A stretch of DNA of 64,000 nt from GCA-2862585 sp036340235 (GTDB lineage Bacteria > Bacteroidota > Bacteroidia > Flavobacteriales > UBA7312), in assembly GCA_036340235.1 (NCBI GenBank), contig JAYYZE010000036.1, forward strand, positions 1-64,000, written 5' to 3'. Numbering within the stretch: the stretch's first letter is position 1; every line of letters begins with the position of its first letter. The notes beneath the pieces are model-generated. The model searched no databases, was not told where the DNA came from, and worked only from the letters and a program-made list of their open reading frames with translations. Below, in pieces: positions 17,825 through 25,908 of the stretch. The position numbers and the translations under genes are program-made.

Positions 17825-18385
17825 TTATCTTATAATTTTAACTGCTCCACCTTTACTCAATTTAATTATGTTTGAGGCCTTATTTTTGGTTTGATTATTT
17901 TGCCCGAAATTTACAATGAAATTTACGCCATTCAAAACACGGTTATCAATTTCAGTAAATGTTCGTGGGCTGGTAGCGCCACTTACATTAGCAGAGGTTG
18001 AAATAATCGGTTTTCCGAATTGATTAATTAACTTTTGACAAAACCCCTGCTTTACTAGTCGTACTCCACACGATCCATCTTGTGCTTTAGCATTGTTCGA
18101 GATGGTGTTCACTTCATCATAAATGATAGTTAAAGGATTAATGGACTGACCGATCAAATCCCAGGCAATGTAAGGCATGTCAACTACTATTTTTTCTAGC
18201 ATACGTTCTGATCCTACTAGAGTGATTAATGCTTTGCTAGCAGCTCTGCCTTTCAGTTTATATATGTTTTGAATTGCTTTGGCATTAGTCGCATCACAAC
18301 CTATTCCCCAAATAGTATCCGTCGGATAGAGTATTAGGCCACCATTTTTTAGTACATCAATGCATTGTTTGATTTCGTTTTTCAT
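17825..18385 (-). CDS. tsaC: Threonylcarbamoyl-AMP synthase (Sua5/YrdC family), copy 1
   Basis: 186 residues, single YrdC domain. It makes threonylcarbamoyl-AMP from threonine, bicarbonate and ATP for the t6A37 tRNA modification. The substrate pocket motifs 'GGLILYPTDTIWGIGCDAT', 'KGRAASKALITLV' (KxR...K/S) and 'SANVSGATSP' are all present. The start overlaps the upstream glycosyltransferase by 4 bp. A second YrdC-type protein lies at 45173-45793; this copy has the intact KxR and SANxSG elements, so it is the better candidate for t6A synthesis. Confidence 0.9.
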   Translation of the reverse strand: MKNEIKQCIDVLKNGGLILYPTDTIWGIGCDATNAKAIQNIYKLKGRAASKALITLVGSERMLEKIVVDMPYIAWDLIGQSINPLTIIYDEVNTISNNAKAQDGSCGVRLVKQGFCQKLINQFGKPIISTSANVSGATSPRTFTEIDNRVLNGVNFIVNFGQNNQTKNKASNIIKLSKGGAVKIIR

Positions 18386-19506
18386 AACATATTTTGATAT
18401 ATGGAAAATAGACGTTTGGCGATGTTTTGGTCGGTGAAATTGTTAGCGTATTTTTTACCTGATTCTATCATCAAATTTCGTCGTTCAACATTGTTACTTA
18501 TGTCTATAATTTCATGCTTTAACTGTTCTATATCGCTTGGATTAATGTATGAGCTGTTTGGTCCGCCGGCCTCTGAAAAACAACCGCCCATTGTTGTTAT
18601 AACTGGTATTTCTGAAAAAAGGGCTTCCAAAATAGGAATGCCAAAACCTTCAAAAAAAGAAGGGTATATCATTAAGTGTGCCTGACGATATACAGCCGCC
18701 ATTTCATCCAGTGATAAGTGACTTAAAAAAATGATTTGCTTTTGCATATTGTTGGCTTCTATGTATTTCAGGCATTGTGTCTTGTACGCCTTTCCGTTTC
18801 CAATAACTACTAATTGATAATCTGGAAGTTGCTTTACAGTTTTTAGTAAGCTCATTAGGTTTTTTCGCTCTTCAATGGTGCCAACATACAAAAGGTATTT
18901 CTCAGGAAGGTGATACCTTATTCTAACTTCTTTTAGAATTGAGTCGGTTATATTCTTTTGAAAAACCGAATTACATCCTTGGTAAACGACTTCAATTTTT
19001 CTTTCATCAATTTCAAAAAAACGAATGATATCCTCTTTAGTCTGTTGACTAACTGCAATTATTTTATCAGCAATTTGACAAGCGTATCGGCTTTTTTTAA
19101 CGTATGAATATCGATCTAAAGCACTAAAAAACTGAGGAAAACGAATAGCAATTAAATCGTGAACACTGACTACTGTTTTAGTTTTTTTACGTTGAACACC
19201 AATAGGCAACTCATGACTTAAACCATGATAAATATCTAAATTATACTTTTCAATTTCATGTGTTAGTGAAAGTGACCGCCACAAGGATGGTATGCTTTTA
19301 TGCAAAATTCTTTGTGGTGTATGAACCTTTATATTTGGTTGACTTTGGATAAAGTCTAGCCGTTTGTTTTTAACTGCTTTGGGTGTGAACAAATGGTAGT
19401 GATTTGACGGGTAAAAATTGGATAAAATACGAATAGTATCTCTAGAGTAATTGCCTAATCCAGTATTATTTAGGTAGGCCCGTTTCGCATCAAAACCGAT
19501 ATTCAT
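18382..19506 (-). CDS. Glycosyltransferase family 4 protein
   Basis: 374 residues, GT-B fold. N-terminal 'IGFDAKRAYLNNTGLGNYSR' is the acceptor-side Rossmann loop. C-terminal 'LYVGTIEERKNLMSLLKTV' and 'YPSFFEGFGIPILEALFSEIP' (with the E-x7-E nucleotide-sugar motif) identify a GT4 retaining transferase. Sugar and acceptor unknown; envelope glycan assembly is likely. The upstream GTG at 19509 adds one codon; the ATG at 19506 overlaps the dapD stop by one base (TGATG). It is translationally coupled to both dapD and tsaC. Confidence 0.88.
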   Translation of the reverse strand: MNIGFDAKRAYLNNTGLGNYSRDTIRILSNFYPSNHYHLFTPKAVKNKRLDFIQSQPNIKVHTPQRILHKSIPSLWRSLSLTHEIEKYNLDIYHGLSHELPIGVQRKKTKTVVSVHDLIAIRFPQFFSALDRYSYVKKSRYACQIADKIIAVSQQTKEDIIRFFEIDERKIEVVYQGCNSVFQKNITDSILKEVRIRYHLPEKYLLYVGTIEERKNLMSLLKTVKQLPDYQLVVIGNGKAYKTQCLKYIEANNMQKQIIFLSHLSLDEMAAVYRQAHLMIYPSFFEGFGIPILEALFSEIPVITTMGGCFSEAGGPNSSYINPSDIEQLKHEIIDISNNVERRNLMIESGKKYANNFTDQNIAKRLFSIYQNML

Positions 19507-20324
19507 CACACAGCCACATTATAATCTCTTAGCGCGTTGTTAAGAGATGTCTTTTTGTCAGTACTTTCTTTTCGTTTTCCAATTATTAGAGCGCAAGGAA
19601 CTCCAAATTTTCCAGCACTAAACTTTTTATCATACGTTCCAGGAATGACGACCGAACGCTCTGGAATTTCTCTTTTATACTCTACGGTATTATTAGCAGA
19701 AACATCAATAATTTTTGTTGATGATGTAAGAACTACATTGGCACCAAGAACAGCTTCTTTTCCTACTTTAACGCCTTCTACAACAATGCATCGTGAGCCA
19801 ATAAATGCATTATCTTCAATTATTACAGGTGAGGCCTGAATAGGCTCTAACACGCCACCTATTCCAACACCACCGCTTAGGTGAACGTTTTTTCCAATTT
19901 GAGCGCATGAACCTACTGTTGCCCATGTGTCTATCATAGTATTAGAGTCTACATATGCTCCAATATTGACGTATGAAGGCATCATTATAACACCTTTGGC
20001 CAAAAATGCACCGTATCGTGCCACGGCATGTGGCACTACTCGAACCCCGAGTTGACTATAATTTGTTTTTAACTTCATTTTGTCGTGAAACTCCAAAGGA
20101 CCGGCTTCTAAAGTTTTCATTTCTTGAATAGGGAAGTATAAAATAACGGCTTTTTTTATCCATTCATTTACTGTCCATTTGCCATTTTTCTCTTCACTAA
20201 TCCGCCATATTCCTTTGTCTAGTTTATCAATAACATCTCTTATGACTTCTTGAGTTTTGTCCTCGTGTAAAAGTTGACGGTTTTGCCAGGCGTTTTCTAT
20301 ACAATTTTTTAAATCTTGATTCAT
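19506..20324 (-). CDS. dapD: Tetrahydrodipicolinate N-succinyltransferase DapD
   Basis: 272 residues, full length. It succinylates tetrahydrodipicolinate in the succinylase branch of lysine and diaminopimelate synthesis. Left-handed beta-helix hexapeptide repeats cover about residues 105-230 ('MMPSYVNIGAYVDSNTMID', 'VGSCAQIGKNVHLSGGVGIG'). First gene of a leftward operon with the glycosyltransferase, tsaC, cca, PRiA4 and miaA. The promoter element is only 4 nt from the ATG, so the transcript is probably leaderless. Confidence 0.96.
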   Translation of the reverse strand: MNQDLKNCIENAWQNRQLLHEDKTQEVIRDVIDKLDKGIWRISEEKNGKWTVNEWIKKAVILYFPIQEMKTLEAGPLEFHDKMKLKTNYSQLGVRVVPHAVARYGAFLAKGVIMMPSYVNIGAYVDSNTMIDTWATVGSCAQIGKNVHLSGGVGIGGVLEPIQASPVIIEDNAFIGSRCIVVEGVKVGKEAVLGANVVLTSSTKIIDVSANNTVEYKREIPERSVVIPGTYDKKFSAGKFGVPCALIIGKRKESTDKKTSLNNALRDYNVAV

Positions 20325-20328
20325 TCAA

Positions 20329-20336
20329 CAAAGATA
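20329..20336 (-). promoter_or_regulatory. Promoter -7 element for dapD
   Basis: TATCTTTG on the minus strand (TAnnTTTG), ending 4 nt before the dapD ATG at 20324. It is separated by 11 bp from the oppositely directed ruvX element. Confidence 0.55.
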
Positions 20337-20347
20337 GTTATTTGCTT

Positions 20348-20355
20348 TATTTTTG
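20348..20355 (+). promoter_or_regulatory. Promoter -7 element for ruvX
   Basis: TATTTTTG (TAnnTTTG), ending 4 nt before the ruvX ATG at 20360. The geometry mirrors dapD on the other strand. Confidence 0.55.
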
Positions 20356-20359
20356 TGCT

Positions 20360-20773
20360 ATGTCAAGATTGTTAGCGATAGACTATGGTCGTAAACGTGT
20401 AGGAATAGCTGTTACAGATACGGAGCAACTCATTGCCAGTGGTTTGACTACCGTTCATTCAAATGATATTTTTTCATTTTTGAAAGAATATCTTGCTAGG
20501 GAAAATGTGAGTTGCTTTATTGTGGGTCAAGCCAAAAAATTAGATAATACTCCTTCTGAAAGTGCTCAATACATTGAACCATTTGTTCAAAAGCTTAGTC
20601 GATTGTTTCCACACATTATCGTAGAAAGAATAGACGAACGATTTACTTCAAAAATGGCTTTTCAAAGTATGATTGACGCAGGTTTAAACAAAAAAGCAAG
20701 GCGAAATAAGGCGTTGGTCGATCAAATCAGTGCAACCATTATTTTACAATCCTTTTTAGATGCTAGAACATAG
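20360..20773 (+). CDS. ruvX: RuvX/YqgF family pre-16S rRNA nuclease (Holliday junction resolvase-like)
   Basis: 137 residues, RNase H-like fold. Catalytic Asp8 sits in 'LAIDYGRKRVGIAVTD', and 'VERIDERFTSKMA' carries the second acidic pair. YqgF matures the 5' end of 16S rRNA in E. coli; the resolvase name is historic. An upstream TTG (20342) would add six residues lacking homology and would place the promoter inside the gene; MSRLLAIDYG at 20360 is chosen. The last 18 bp overlap the 3' end of uvrA on the opposite strand. Confidence 0.93.
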   Translation: MSRLLAIDYGRKRVGIAVTDTEQLIASGLTTVHSNDIFSFLKEYLARENVSCFIVGQAKKLDNTPSESAQYIEPFVQKLSRLFPHIIVERIDERFTSKMAFQSMIDAGLNKKARRNKALVDQISATIILQSFLDART

Positions 20774-23551
20774 TTTTTGTCTAATGAATGGAGCTGTGTA
20801 GGAAGTTTCAGATTTAGCTAGCTTTTCTGGTGTTCCTTGAAAAACGAGCTGTCCGCCTTGTTGACCACCTTCTGGCCCTAGTTCAATAACCCAATCGGCA
20901 CATTTTATCACATCATGATTATGTTCAACACAGACAATGGAATGCCCTTTTTCAATTAAAGCATCAAAAGACTTAAGTAATTTTTCGATGTCGTGAAAAT
21001 GAAGGCCAGTTGTGGGTTCATCAAAAATGAATAGTGTTTTTTCACTTTTTGCCCCTTTGCTTAGGAAGTAGGCTAGCTTAATTCTTTGTGCTTCACCACC
21101 GCTAAGAGTGTTGGACGATTGACCAAGTTGTATGTAGCCAAGTCCAACCTTTTGAAGAGGTAGCAGTTTTTCAACAATCTTTTCTTGTTTATTTTTATTA
21201 AAAAAGTCAATGGCTTCATCAATGGTCATTTCCAGAACGTCCGCTATGGTTTTTTCTGAAAATGTAATATCGAGTGTTTCTTTTTTATAACGCTTCCCTT
21301 TACACTCTTCGCAAGGCAATAAAATATCGGCCATGAATTGCATTTCGATGGTAATTTCTCCTTCACCAGCGCAATGCTCACATCTTCCACCTGGAACGTT
21401 GAAAGAAAACTGCCCACTTTTATATTTCCTCGTTTTGGCCAATGGTTGTCTAGCAAAAAGTGTTCTAATCTCGTCAAATGCTTTTAGGTATGTGACTGGG
21501 TTCGACCTTGAAGATCGACCAATAGGATTCTGATTGATGAATTCGATATGTTCAATATTATTGAAATCGCCTTCTAAGCTTTTGTGAGCGCCAATGTTTG
21601 AGCTGTAACCTTGAATTTTTTTTTGAACGGCTTGAAATAAAATTTGTTGAACTAGTGTGCTCTTTCCAGATCCACTAACACCACAAACCACAGTTAAGGC
21701 TTCTAAAGGAAATTTAACATTAATCCCTTTGAGATTGTTTTCACGAGCACCTAGTATTTCTATCGATTTGCTAAATTTCCTACGACTGGATGGTGTGCTT
21801 ATCTTTTTTTTGTGTGTTAAATAATCACAGGTTAAACTAATACTTTTGTCATTTTGTTGATTTAGATTTCCTTGAAAGACAATTTCTCCTCCGTTTTTGC
21901 CGGCAAGCGGGCCAATATCTATTATCTCATCGGCTTCAAGCATAATTTCTTCATCGTGCTCAACCACAATAACGGTGTTTCCAATATCCCTCAGAGATTT
22001 TAATATTTTTATGAGCCGTTTGGTGTCTCTAGAGTGAAGACCTATACTAGGTTCGTCCAAAACATACATGGAACCGACCAGGCTACTTGCCAAAGAGGTA
22101 GCTAGATTAATTCTTTGAGACTCTCCTCCAGAAAGTGTAGACGAAAGTCTATTGAGTGTCAGATACCCCAAGCCTACCTCAGTTAAAAAAACCAGTCTAT
22201 CGATAATCTCTTTTAAAATTCTTTCAGAAATGAGTTTGTCACTTTTACTTAATGGTAAATTAAGAATGAATGATAATAAATTATCTAGTGGTTGGTTTAC
22301 AATGTCATTAATTGTCTTGCCTCCCACTTGAACATAAAGGGCTTCTTTTTTCAATCTACTACCAAAGCATTCAGGACAGCTATTTTTTCCTCTATATCTA
22401 GCAAGGATAACTCTATTTTGAACTTTATAGTTTTCTTTTTTGATAAGGTAAAAAAATTGTCTAATACCCTTGACGCCTTTTGCTCCATCCCAAAGCAATT
22501 TTTTTTCTTCTTCGTTGAGATCTAAATAAGGGCGATGAACGGGAAAATTATAGTTTGCTGAATGTAAAATAAATCGATCTTTCCATCTTCGTAATTTTTC
22601 ACCTTTCCAGCAACTAACGGCTCCCTCATATACCGAAAGAGTCATGTTTGGGATTACTTTTTGCTCATCAATTCCAAGTACAGTGCCAAACCCCTCACAC
22701 CTGCTACATGCTCCATACGGATTATTGAAGCTGAAAAGGTGTTCAGTAGGTTCTATGAATTTTATGCCGTCTCTCTCAAACAGATTTGAAAAATGAACTA
22801 ATTCACCGCTTTCTATTTCTAGAGAACATTTTCCATTGCCTTCGCTGAATGCTATTTCTACACTATCGGCCAGCCGACTTAAGTTATCGGGTTGTTTGTT
22901 GGTGGTTAAACGATCAATAATTATCCATATATTTTCAATAGTCTGATTACTTATGTCTAAAGTATTAATATCGTTTATCTTGGAGATAGTATCACCTATT
23001 TTTACTCTTGAAAATCCTTTTAAAGAAATTTTTTGTAGAGCGTCCTCTACAGTGGTTTCAACATTAACTTTTGTCATTATCATGACTCTCAAGCCTTCCT
23101 TTTTTGAAGAGAAGTAATTGACCACATCATTAACTTGATGTTTTTTGACCTCTTTATTTGAAATTGGCGAAATGGTTTTTCCAATTTTAGTATACAGTAA
23201 TTTTATATAATCATATATTTCGGTTGTTGTGCCTACAGTAGAACGAGGATTTTGAGTGTTTACTTTTTGCTTAATGGCAATAGCAGGAGACAAACCACTA
23301 ATACTTTCGACTTCAGGTTTTTGTAATTTGCCCAAAAATTGTCTGGCATAAGCTGATAAACTTTCAATGTATCGGCGTTGACCCTCTGCGAAAAGCGTAT
23401 CGAAAGCCAAAGAAGATTTTCCTGAACCAGAAACACCTGTTATGACAATTAGCTTTTTTTTAGGTATTTCAATGTCAACATTTTTTAAATTGTGCATACG
23501 CGCTCCTTTGACGCTTATAAAGTCGGGCATATTAGCATTATTTGTTGACAT
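20756..23551 (-). CDS. uvrA: Excinuclease ABC subunit A
   Basis: 931 residues, near full length. It is the damage-sensing dimeric ATPase of nucleotide excision repair. Two ABC modules are visible: Walker A 'GVSGSGKSSLAFDTLFAEGQ' and 'GVSGSGKSTLVQQI', with signatures 'LSGGESQRINLA' and 'LSGGEAQRIKLA'. Zinc modules include 'CSRCEGFGTVLG', 'CPECFGSRL' and 'CEHCAGEGEITIEM...CEEC'. The gene is transcribed towards ruvX and overlaps its end. No uvrB or uvrC lies in the window. Confidence 0.97.
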   Translation of the reverse strand: MSTNNANMPDFISVKGARMHNLKNVDIEIPKKKLIVITGVSGSGKSSLAFDTLFAEGQRRYIESLSAYARQFLGKLQKPEVESISGLSPAIAIKQKVNTQNPRSTVGTTTEIYDYIKLLYTKIGKTISPISNKEVKKHQVNDVVNYFSSKKEGLRVMIMTKVNVETTVEDALQKISLKGFSRVKIGDTISKINDINTLDISNQTIENIWIIIDRLTTNKQPDNLSRLADSVEIAFSEGNGKCSLEIESGELVHFSNLFERDGIKFIEPTEHLFSFNNPYGACSRCEGFGTVLGIDEQKVIPNMTLSVYEGAVSCWKGEKLRRWKDRFILHSANYNFPVHRPYLDLNEEEKKLLWDGAKGVKGIRQFFYLIKKENYKVQNRVILARYRGKNSCPECFGSRLKKEALYVQVGGKTINDIVNQPLDNLLSFILNLPLSKSDKLISERILKEIIDRLVFLTEVGLGYLTLNRLSSTLSGGESQRINLATSLASSLVGSMYVLDEPSIGLHSRDTKRLIKILKSLRDIGNTVIVVEHDEEIMLEADEIIDIGPLAGKNGGEIVFQGNLNQQNDKSISLTCDYLTHKKKISTPSSRRKFSKSIEILGARENNLKGINVKFPLEALTVVCGVSGSGKSTLVQQILFQAVQKKIQGYSSNIGAHKSLEGDFNNIEHIEFINQNPIGRSSRSNPVTYLKAFDEIRTLFARQPLAKTRKYKSGQFSFNVPGGRCEHCAGEGEITIEMQFMADILLPCEECKGKRYKKETLDITFSEKTIADVLEMTIDEAIDFFNKNKQEKIVEKLLPLQKVGLGYIQLGQSSNTLSGGEAQRIKLAYFLSKGAKSEKTLFIFDEPTTGLHFHDIEKLLKSFDALIEKGHSIVCVEHNHDVIKCADWVIELGPEGGQQGGQLVFQGTPEKLAKSETSYTAPFIRQKLCSSI

Positions 23552-23598
23552 AATTTAAGTGTGTGTTCAAGAGGAAATGCAAATTTAATCAATTATAA

Positions 23599-23630
23599 TT
23601 TGGTTTTTTGGTAAAACCTATCTATATTTG
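23599..23630 (+). promoter_or_regulatory. Promoter of the ECF sigma factor gene
   Basis: TTTG (23599-23602), 20-bp spacer, TATATTTG (23623-23630): both boxes of the Bacteroidota promoter with ideal spacing. The start site is about 23635, giving a leader of about 97 nt before the sigma ATG. Confidence 0.75.
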
Positions 23631-23653
23631 TACCAAAGGCCAGTGTTTATTTC

Positions 23654-23710
23654 ATGCACCGACCACTAACTAAAATCACTTCGCTTATAGAACATATCTA
23701 TTCTTTTTAG
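23654..23710 (+). other. Short upstream ORF (18 codons) in the sigma factor leader
   Basis: ATG at 23654 opens an 18-codon frame (MHRPLTKITSLIEHIYSF) ending with TAG at 23708-23710, 21 nt before the sigma factor ATG. No ribosome-stalling motif or amino-acid run is evident. It could be a leader peptide or chance; coding is unproven. Confidence 0.25.
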
Positions 23711-23731
23711 TATTAATTAAATTGTTTAGAT

Positions 23732-24328
23732 ATGTTATTACACACCTTTTCCGACAAAGATTTAGTGTCTGCTTACCTTAAAGGAAAACCGACGGCTCTA
23801 GATGTGCTAGTTAAAAGACACGAAACCAAAGTCATGAACTTTATCTTTTCAAAGATTAAGAATCAGCAGCTATCAGAAGACATTTTTCAGGAAGCTTTTT
23901 TAAAAGTTATGAAATCATTAAAATCGAATAAATACAATGAAGAGGGTAAGTTTTTACCTTGGTTGATGCGTATTTCACACAATTTAGTGATTGATCATTT
24001 TAGAAAAACCAATAGGCAACCTAGAATGGCTGATACTAAATCTTTCAATGACTTTGATATATTCGATGTAATTGGAAATGGTGAAATTTCCAGGGAACAT
24101 GAGCTTATCAAAGAGGAGCAAATGTCATTACTTAAAAAATTGATAGATGACTTGCCAGTCGAGCAAAGAGAAGTTTTGCTAATGCGACATTACGAAGACA
24201 TGAGCTTCAAAGAAATTGCTGAAAAATCAGGCGTTAGCATTAACACAGCTTTAGGTAGAATGCGTTACGCTCTCATTAATATCAGAAAATTGATGAAGGA
24301 ACAAAACGTGAGTTTGTCAATTAATTAG
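23732..24328 (+). CDS. ECF-type RNA polymerase sigma factor
   Basis: 198 residues, sigma-70 family. Region 2 covers about residues 10-100, with the core-binding and -10 recognition helix 'EDIFQEAFLKVMKSL' and 'PWLMRISHNLVIDHFRK'. Region 4 helix-turn-helix is 'MSFKEIAEKSGVSINTALGRM' (two stretches around residues 160-180). No typical zinc-finger anti-sigma gene follows; instead a 90-residue protein of unknown family lies 58 bp downstream. The target regulon is unknown. It has its own promoter and a long leader. Confidence 0.9.
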   Translation: MLLHTFSDKDLVSAYLKGKPTALDVLVKRHETKVMNFIFSKIKNQQLSEDIFQEAFLKVMKSLKSNKYNEEGKFLPWLMRISHNLVIDHFRKTNRQPRMADTKSFNDFDIFDVIGNGEISREHELIKEEQMSLLKKLIDDLPVEQREVLLMRHYEDMSFKEIAEKSGVSINTALGRMRYALINIRKLMKEQNVSLSIN

Positions 24329-24386
24329 TTTTGGTGCAATAATTTGTTTTGGGAGGCGTTTTATTTATAATTTAATGCTTTACCAT

Positions 24387-24659
24387 ATGAACAAAACCTT
24401 TACCCAAAACGATATCATACGATTTATTTACGGGGAAATGAATAAAGAAGAATCTATGCTATTTGAGTGTTCTTTAAAGTCTGACTCACAGTTAGAAAAG
24501 TCTTATCTTTCATTGAAAAGTTCAATGGAAATGATTGATGGGTTAATAGCCCCTGAAAGTGTTTCAGAGTTTACTATTCTTAAATTAAAATCGTTTGCTC
24601 GAGCATATTCTTCTGCCCCTTCAAAGATTATAGATCGAATCGATTTCATTCTTAATTAG
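24387..24659 (+). CDS. Small acidic protein following the ECF sigma gene
   Basis: 90 residues from MNKTFTQNDIIRFIYGEMNK (ATG 24387); an ATG four codons earlier (24375) is an alternative. It is soluble and predicted mostly helical. 'FIYGEMNKEESMLFECSLKSDSQLEKSYLSL' resembles the N-terminal helices of anti-sigma or zinc-finger-like proteins ('ylyGELseeE...fe'), but there is no HxxxCxxC motif and no membrane segment. Its position right after a sigma gene suggests a regulatory partner. This is inference. A terminator follows at 24679-24710. Confidence 0.6.
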   Translation: MNKTFTQNDIIRFIYGEMNKEESMLFECSLKSDSQLEKSYLSLKSSMEMIDGLIAPESVSEFTILKLKSFARAYSSAPSKIIDRIDFILN

Positions 24660-24678
24660 TTAGTAACGTTTTTTTTGT

Positions 24679-24710
24679 AAACCCTTCTTTTAATTAAGAG
24701 GGGTTTTTTT
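24679..24710 (+). terminator. Rho-independent terminator after the sigma/small-protein pair
   Basis: AAACCCTTCTT (24679-24689) pairs with AAGAGGGGTTT (24696-24706), with one wobble, then a T run. The final T is also the first base of the nth promoter element. Confidence 0.85.
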
Positions 24711-24717
24711 ACATTTG
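24710..24717 (+). promoter_or_regulatory. Promoter -7 element for nth
   Basis: TACATTTG (TAnnTTTG) begins in the T tract of the preceding terminator and ends 3 nt before the nth ATG at 24721. This implies a leaderless transcript. Confidence 0.5.
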
Positions 24718-24720
24718 GAA

Positions 24721-25359
24721 ATGGATAAAAAAACACGCTATCGTCAATTCGTTGATTATTTTGAACGATATATGCCGGTTGCTGAAACCGAGTTAAACTA
24801 TACCAATGGGTTTGAATTACTTGTAGCTGTTATTCTTTCGGCACAATGTACCGATAAAAGAGTCAATCAAGTTACACCTTCTTTATTTGAGGCATTTCCA
24901 AACCCAAAAAAAATGTCAAAAACAACCAAAGAAGCTATTTTTGATAAAATACGTTCGGTAAGTTATCCAAACAATAAATCTAGTCACTTACTCAATATGG
25001 CTATTATGCTGGTTAGTGAGTTTGGTGGTGAGATTCCTAAAACAGTTGATGATTTGCAAAAATTACCAGGTGTAGGACGAAAAACAGCTAATGTCGTTGC
25101 CTCCGTTTTGTTTGGTGTTCCTACTATGCCAGTAGATACGCATGTTTTTAGAGTGTCTAAAAGAATTGGTCTTGTCTCCAAAGTGAAAACACCCTTAGAC
25201 TGCGAAAAACAGTTAGTTAAGAATTTTCCAAAATCAAAACTGACCATTGCCCATCACTGGCTTATTTTACACGGAAGATATGTTTGTCAAGCAAGGAAAC
25301 CCAAGTGTGATGAATGTGGAATAAATCATTTTTGCTCCTATTTTAAAAAGAATACCTGA
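24721..25359 (+). CDS. nth: Endonuclease III
   Basis: 212 residues. DNA glycosylase/AP lyase for oxidised pyrimidines in base excision repair. The helix-hairpin-helix is 'LPGVGRKTANVVA' (115-127), with catalytic Lys121 and Asp139 in 'MPVDTHVFRVSKRIGL'. The C-terminal [4Fe-4S] cysteines are 189, 196, 199 and 205 (C-x6-C-x2-C-x5-C). The in-frame TTG at 24715 falls inside the promoter element and is rejected in favour of the ATG at 24721. Confidence 0.96.
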   Translation: MDKKTRYRQFVDYFERYMPVAETELNYTNGFELLVAVILSAQCTDKRVNQVTPSLFEAFPNPKKMSKTTKEAIFDKIRSVSYPNNKSSHLLNMAIMLVSEFGGEIPKTVDDLQKLPGVGRKTANVVASVLFGVPTMPVDTHVFRVSKRIGLVSKVKTPLDCEKQLVKNFPKSKLTIAHHWLILHGRYVCQARKPKCDECGINHFCSYFKKNT

Positions 25360-25438
25360 TTTGTTAATAATTCGTAAGCCTGCTTTTTGCTTATAACTAG
25401 TTATTTTAGGTACTTTGTACTGTTAAATTTACTTTAAG

Positions 25439-25900
25439 ATGACTAATTTAAAAGAAGGTGATAAAGCGCCAAATTTCAAAGTTGTAAATCAAAATGACCA
25501 ACTGCTAACATTGGCCGATTTCAAAGGTAAAAAGCTTGTGTTATTTTTTTACCCGAAGGACAACACACCAGGCTGTACTGCTGAAAGTTGTAATTTAAGA
25601 GATAACTACACAGAGTTAAAATCTATGGGTTTTGAAATTTTAGGCGTGAGTGCCGATAGTGTGCAATCTCATCAAAAATTTATTTCCAAATTTGATTTGC
25701 CATTTGATCTACTTGCCGATACAAGCATAGAAATCATTCAATCTTATGGCGTTTGGGGCCCTAAGAAGTTTATGGGAAAAGAGTACGAAGGTATTCATAG
25801 AACAACTTTTATAATTGATGAAAATGGATTTATAGAAAAGGTCATAACAAAAGTTAAGACCAAAGAGCATTCACAACAAATAATAGAATTATACAAATAG
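25439..25900 (+). CDS. bcp: Thioredoxin-dependent thiol peroxidase (Bcp/PrxQ)
   Basis: 153 residues, peroxiredoxin fold. Peroxidatic Cys46 and resolving Cys51 are in 'FYPKDNTPGCTAESCNLRD', the atypical 2-Cys PrxQ arrangement. It reduces peroxides with thioredoxin. It lies 79 bp after nth and 8 bp before recA, so peroxide defence and DNA repair genes are adjacent. No exact TAnnTTTG box was found in the 79-bp gap (nearest TACTTTG). Confidence 0.95.
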   Translation: MTNLKEGDKAPNFKVVNQNDQLLTLADFKGKKLVLFFYPKDNTPGCTAESCNLRDNYTELKSMGFEILGVSADSVQSHQKFISKFDLPFDLLADTSIEIIQSYGVWGPKKFMGKEYEGIHRTTFIIDENGFIEKVITKVKTKEHSQQIIELYK

Positions 25901-25908
25901 CAATTGAT

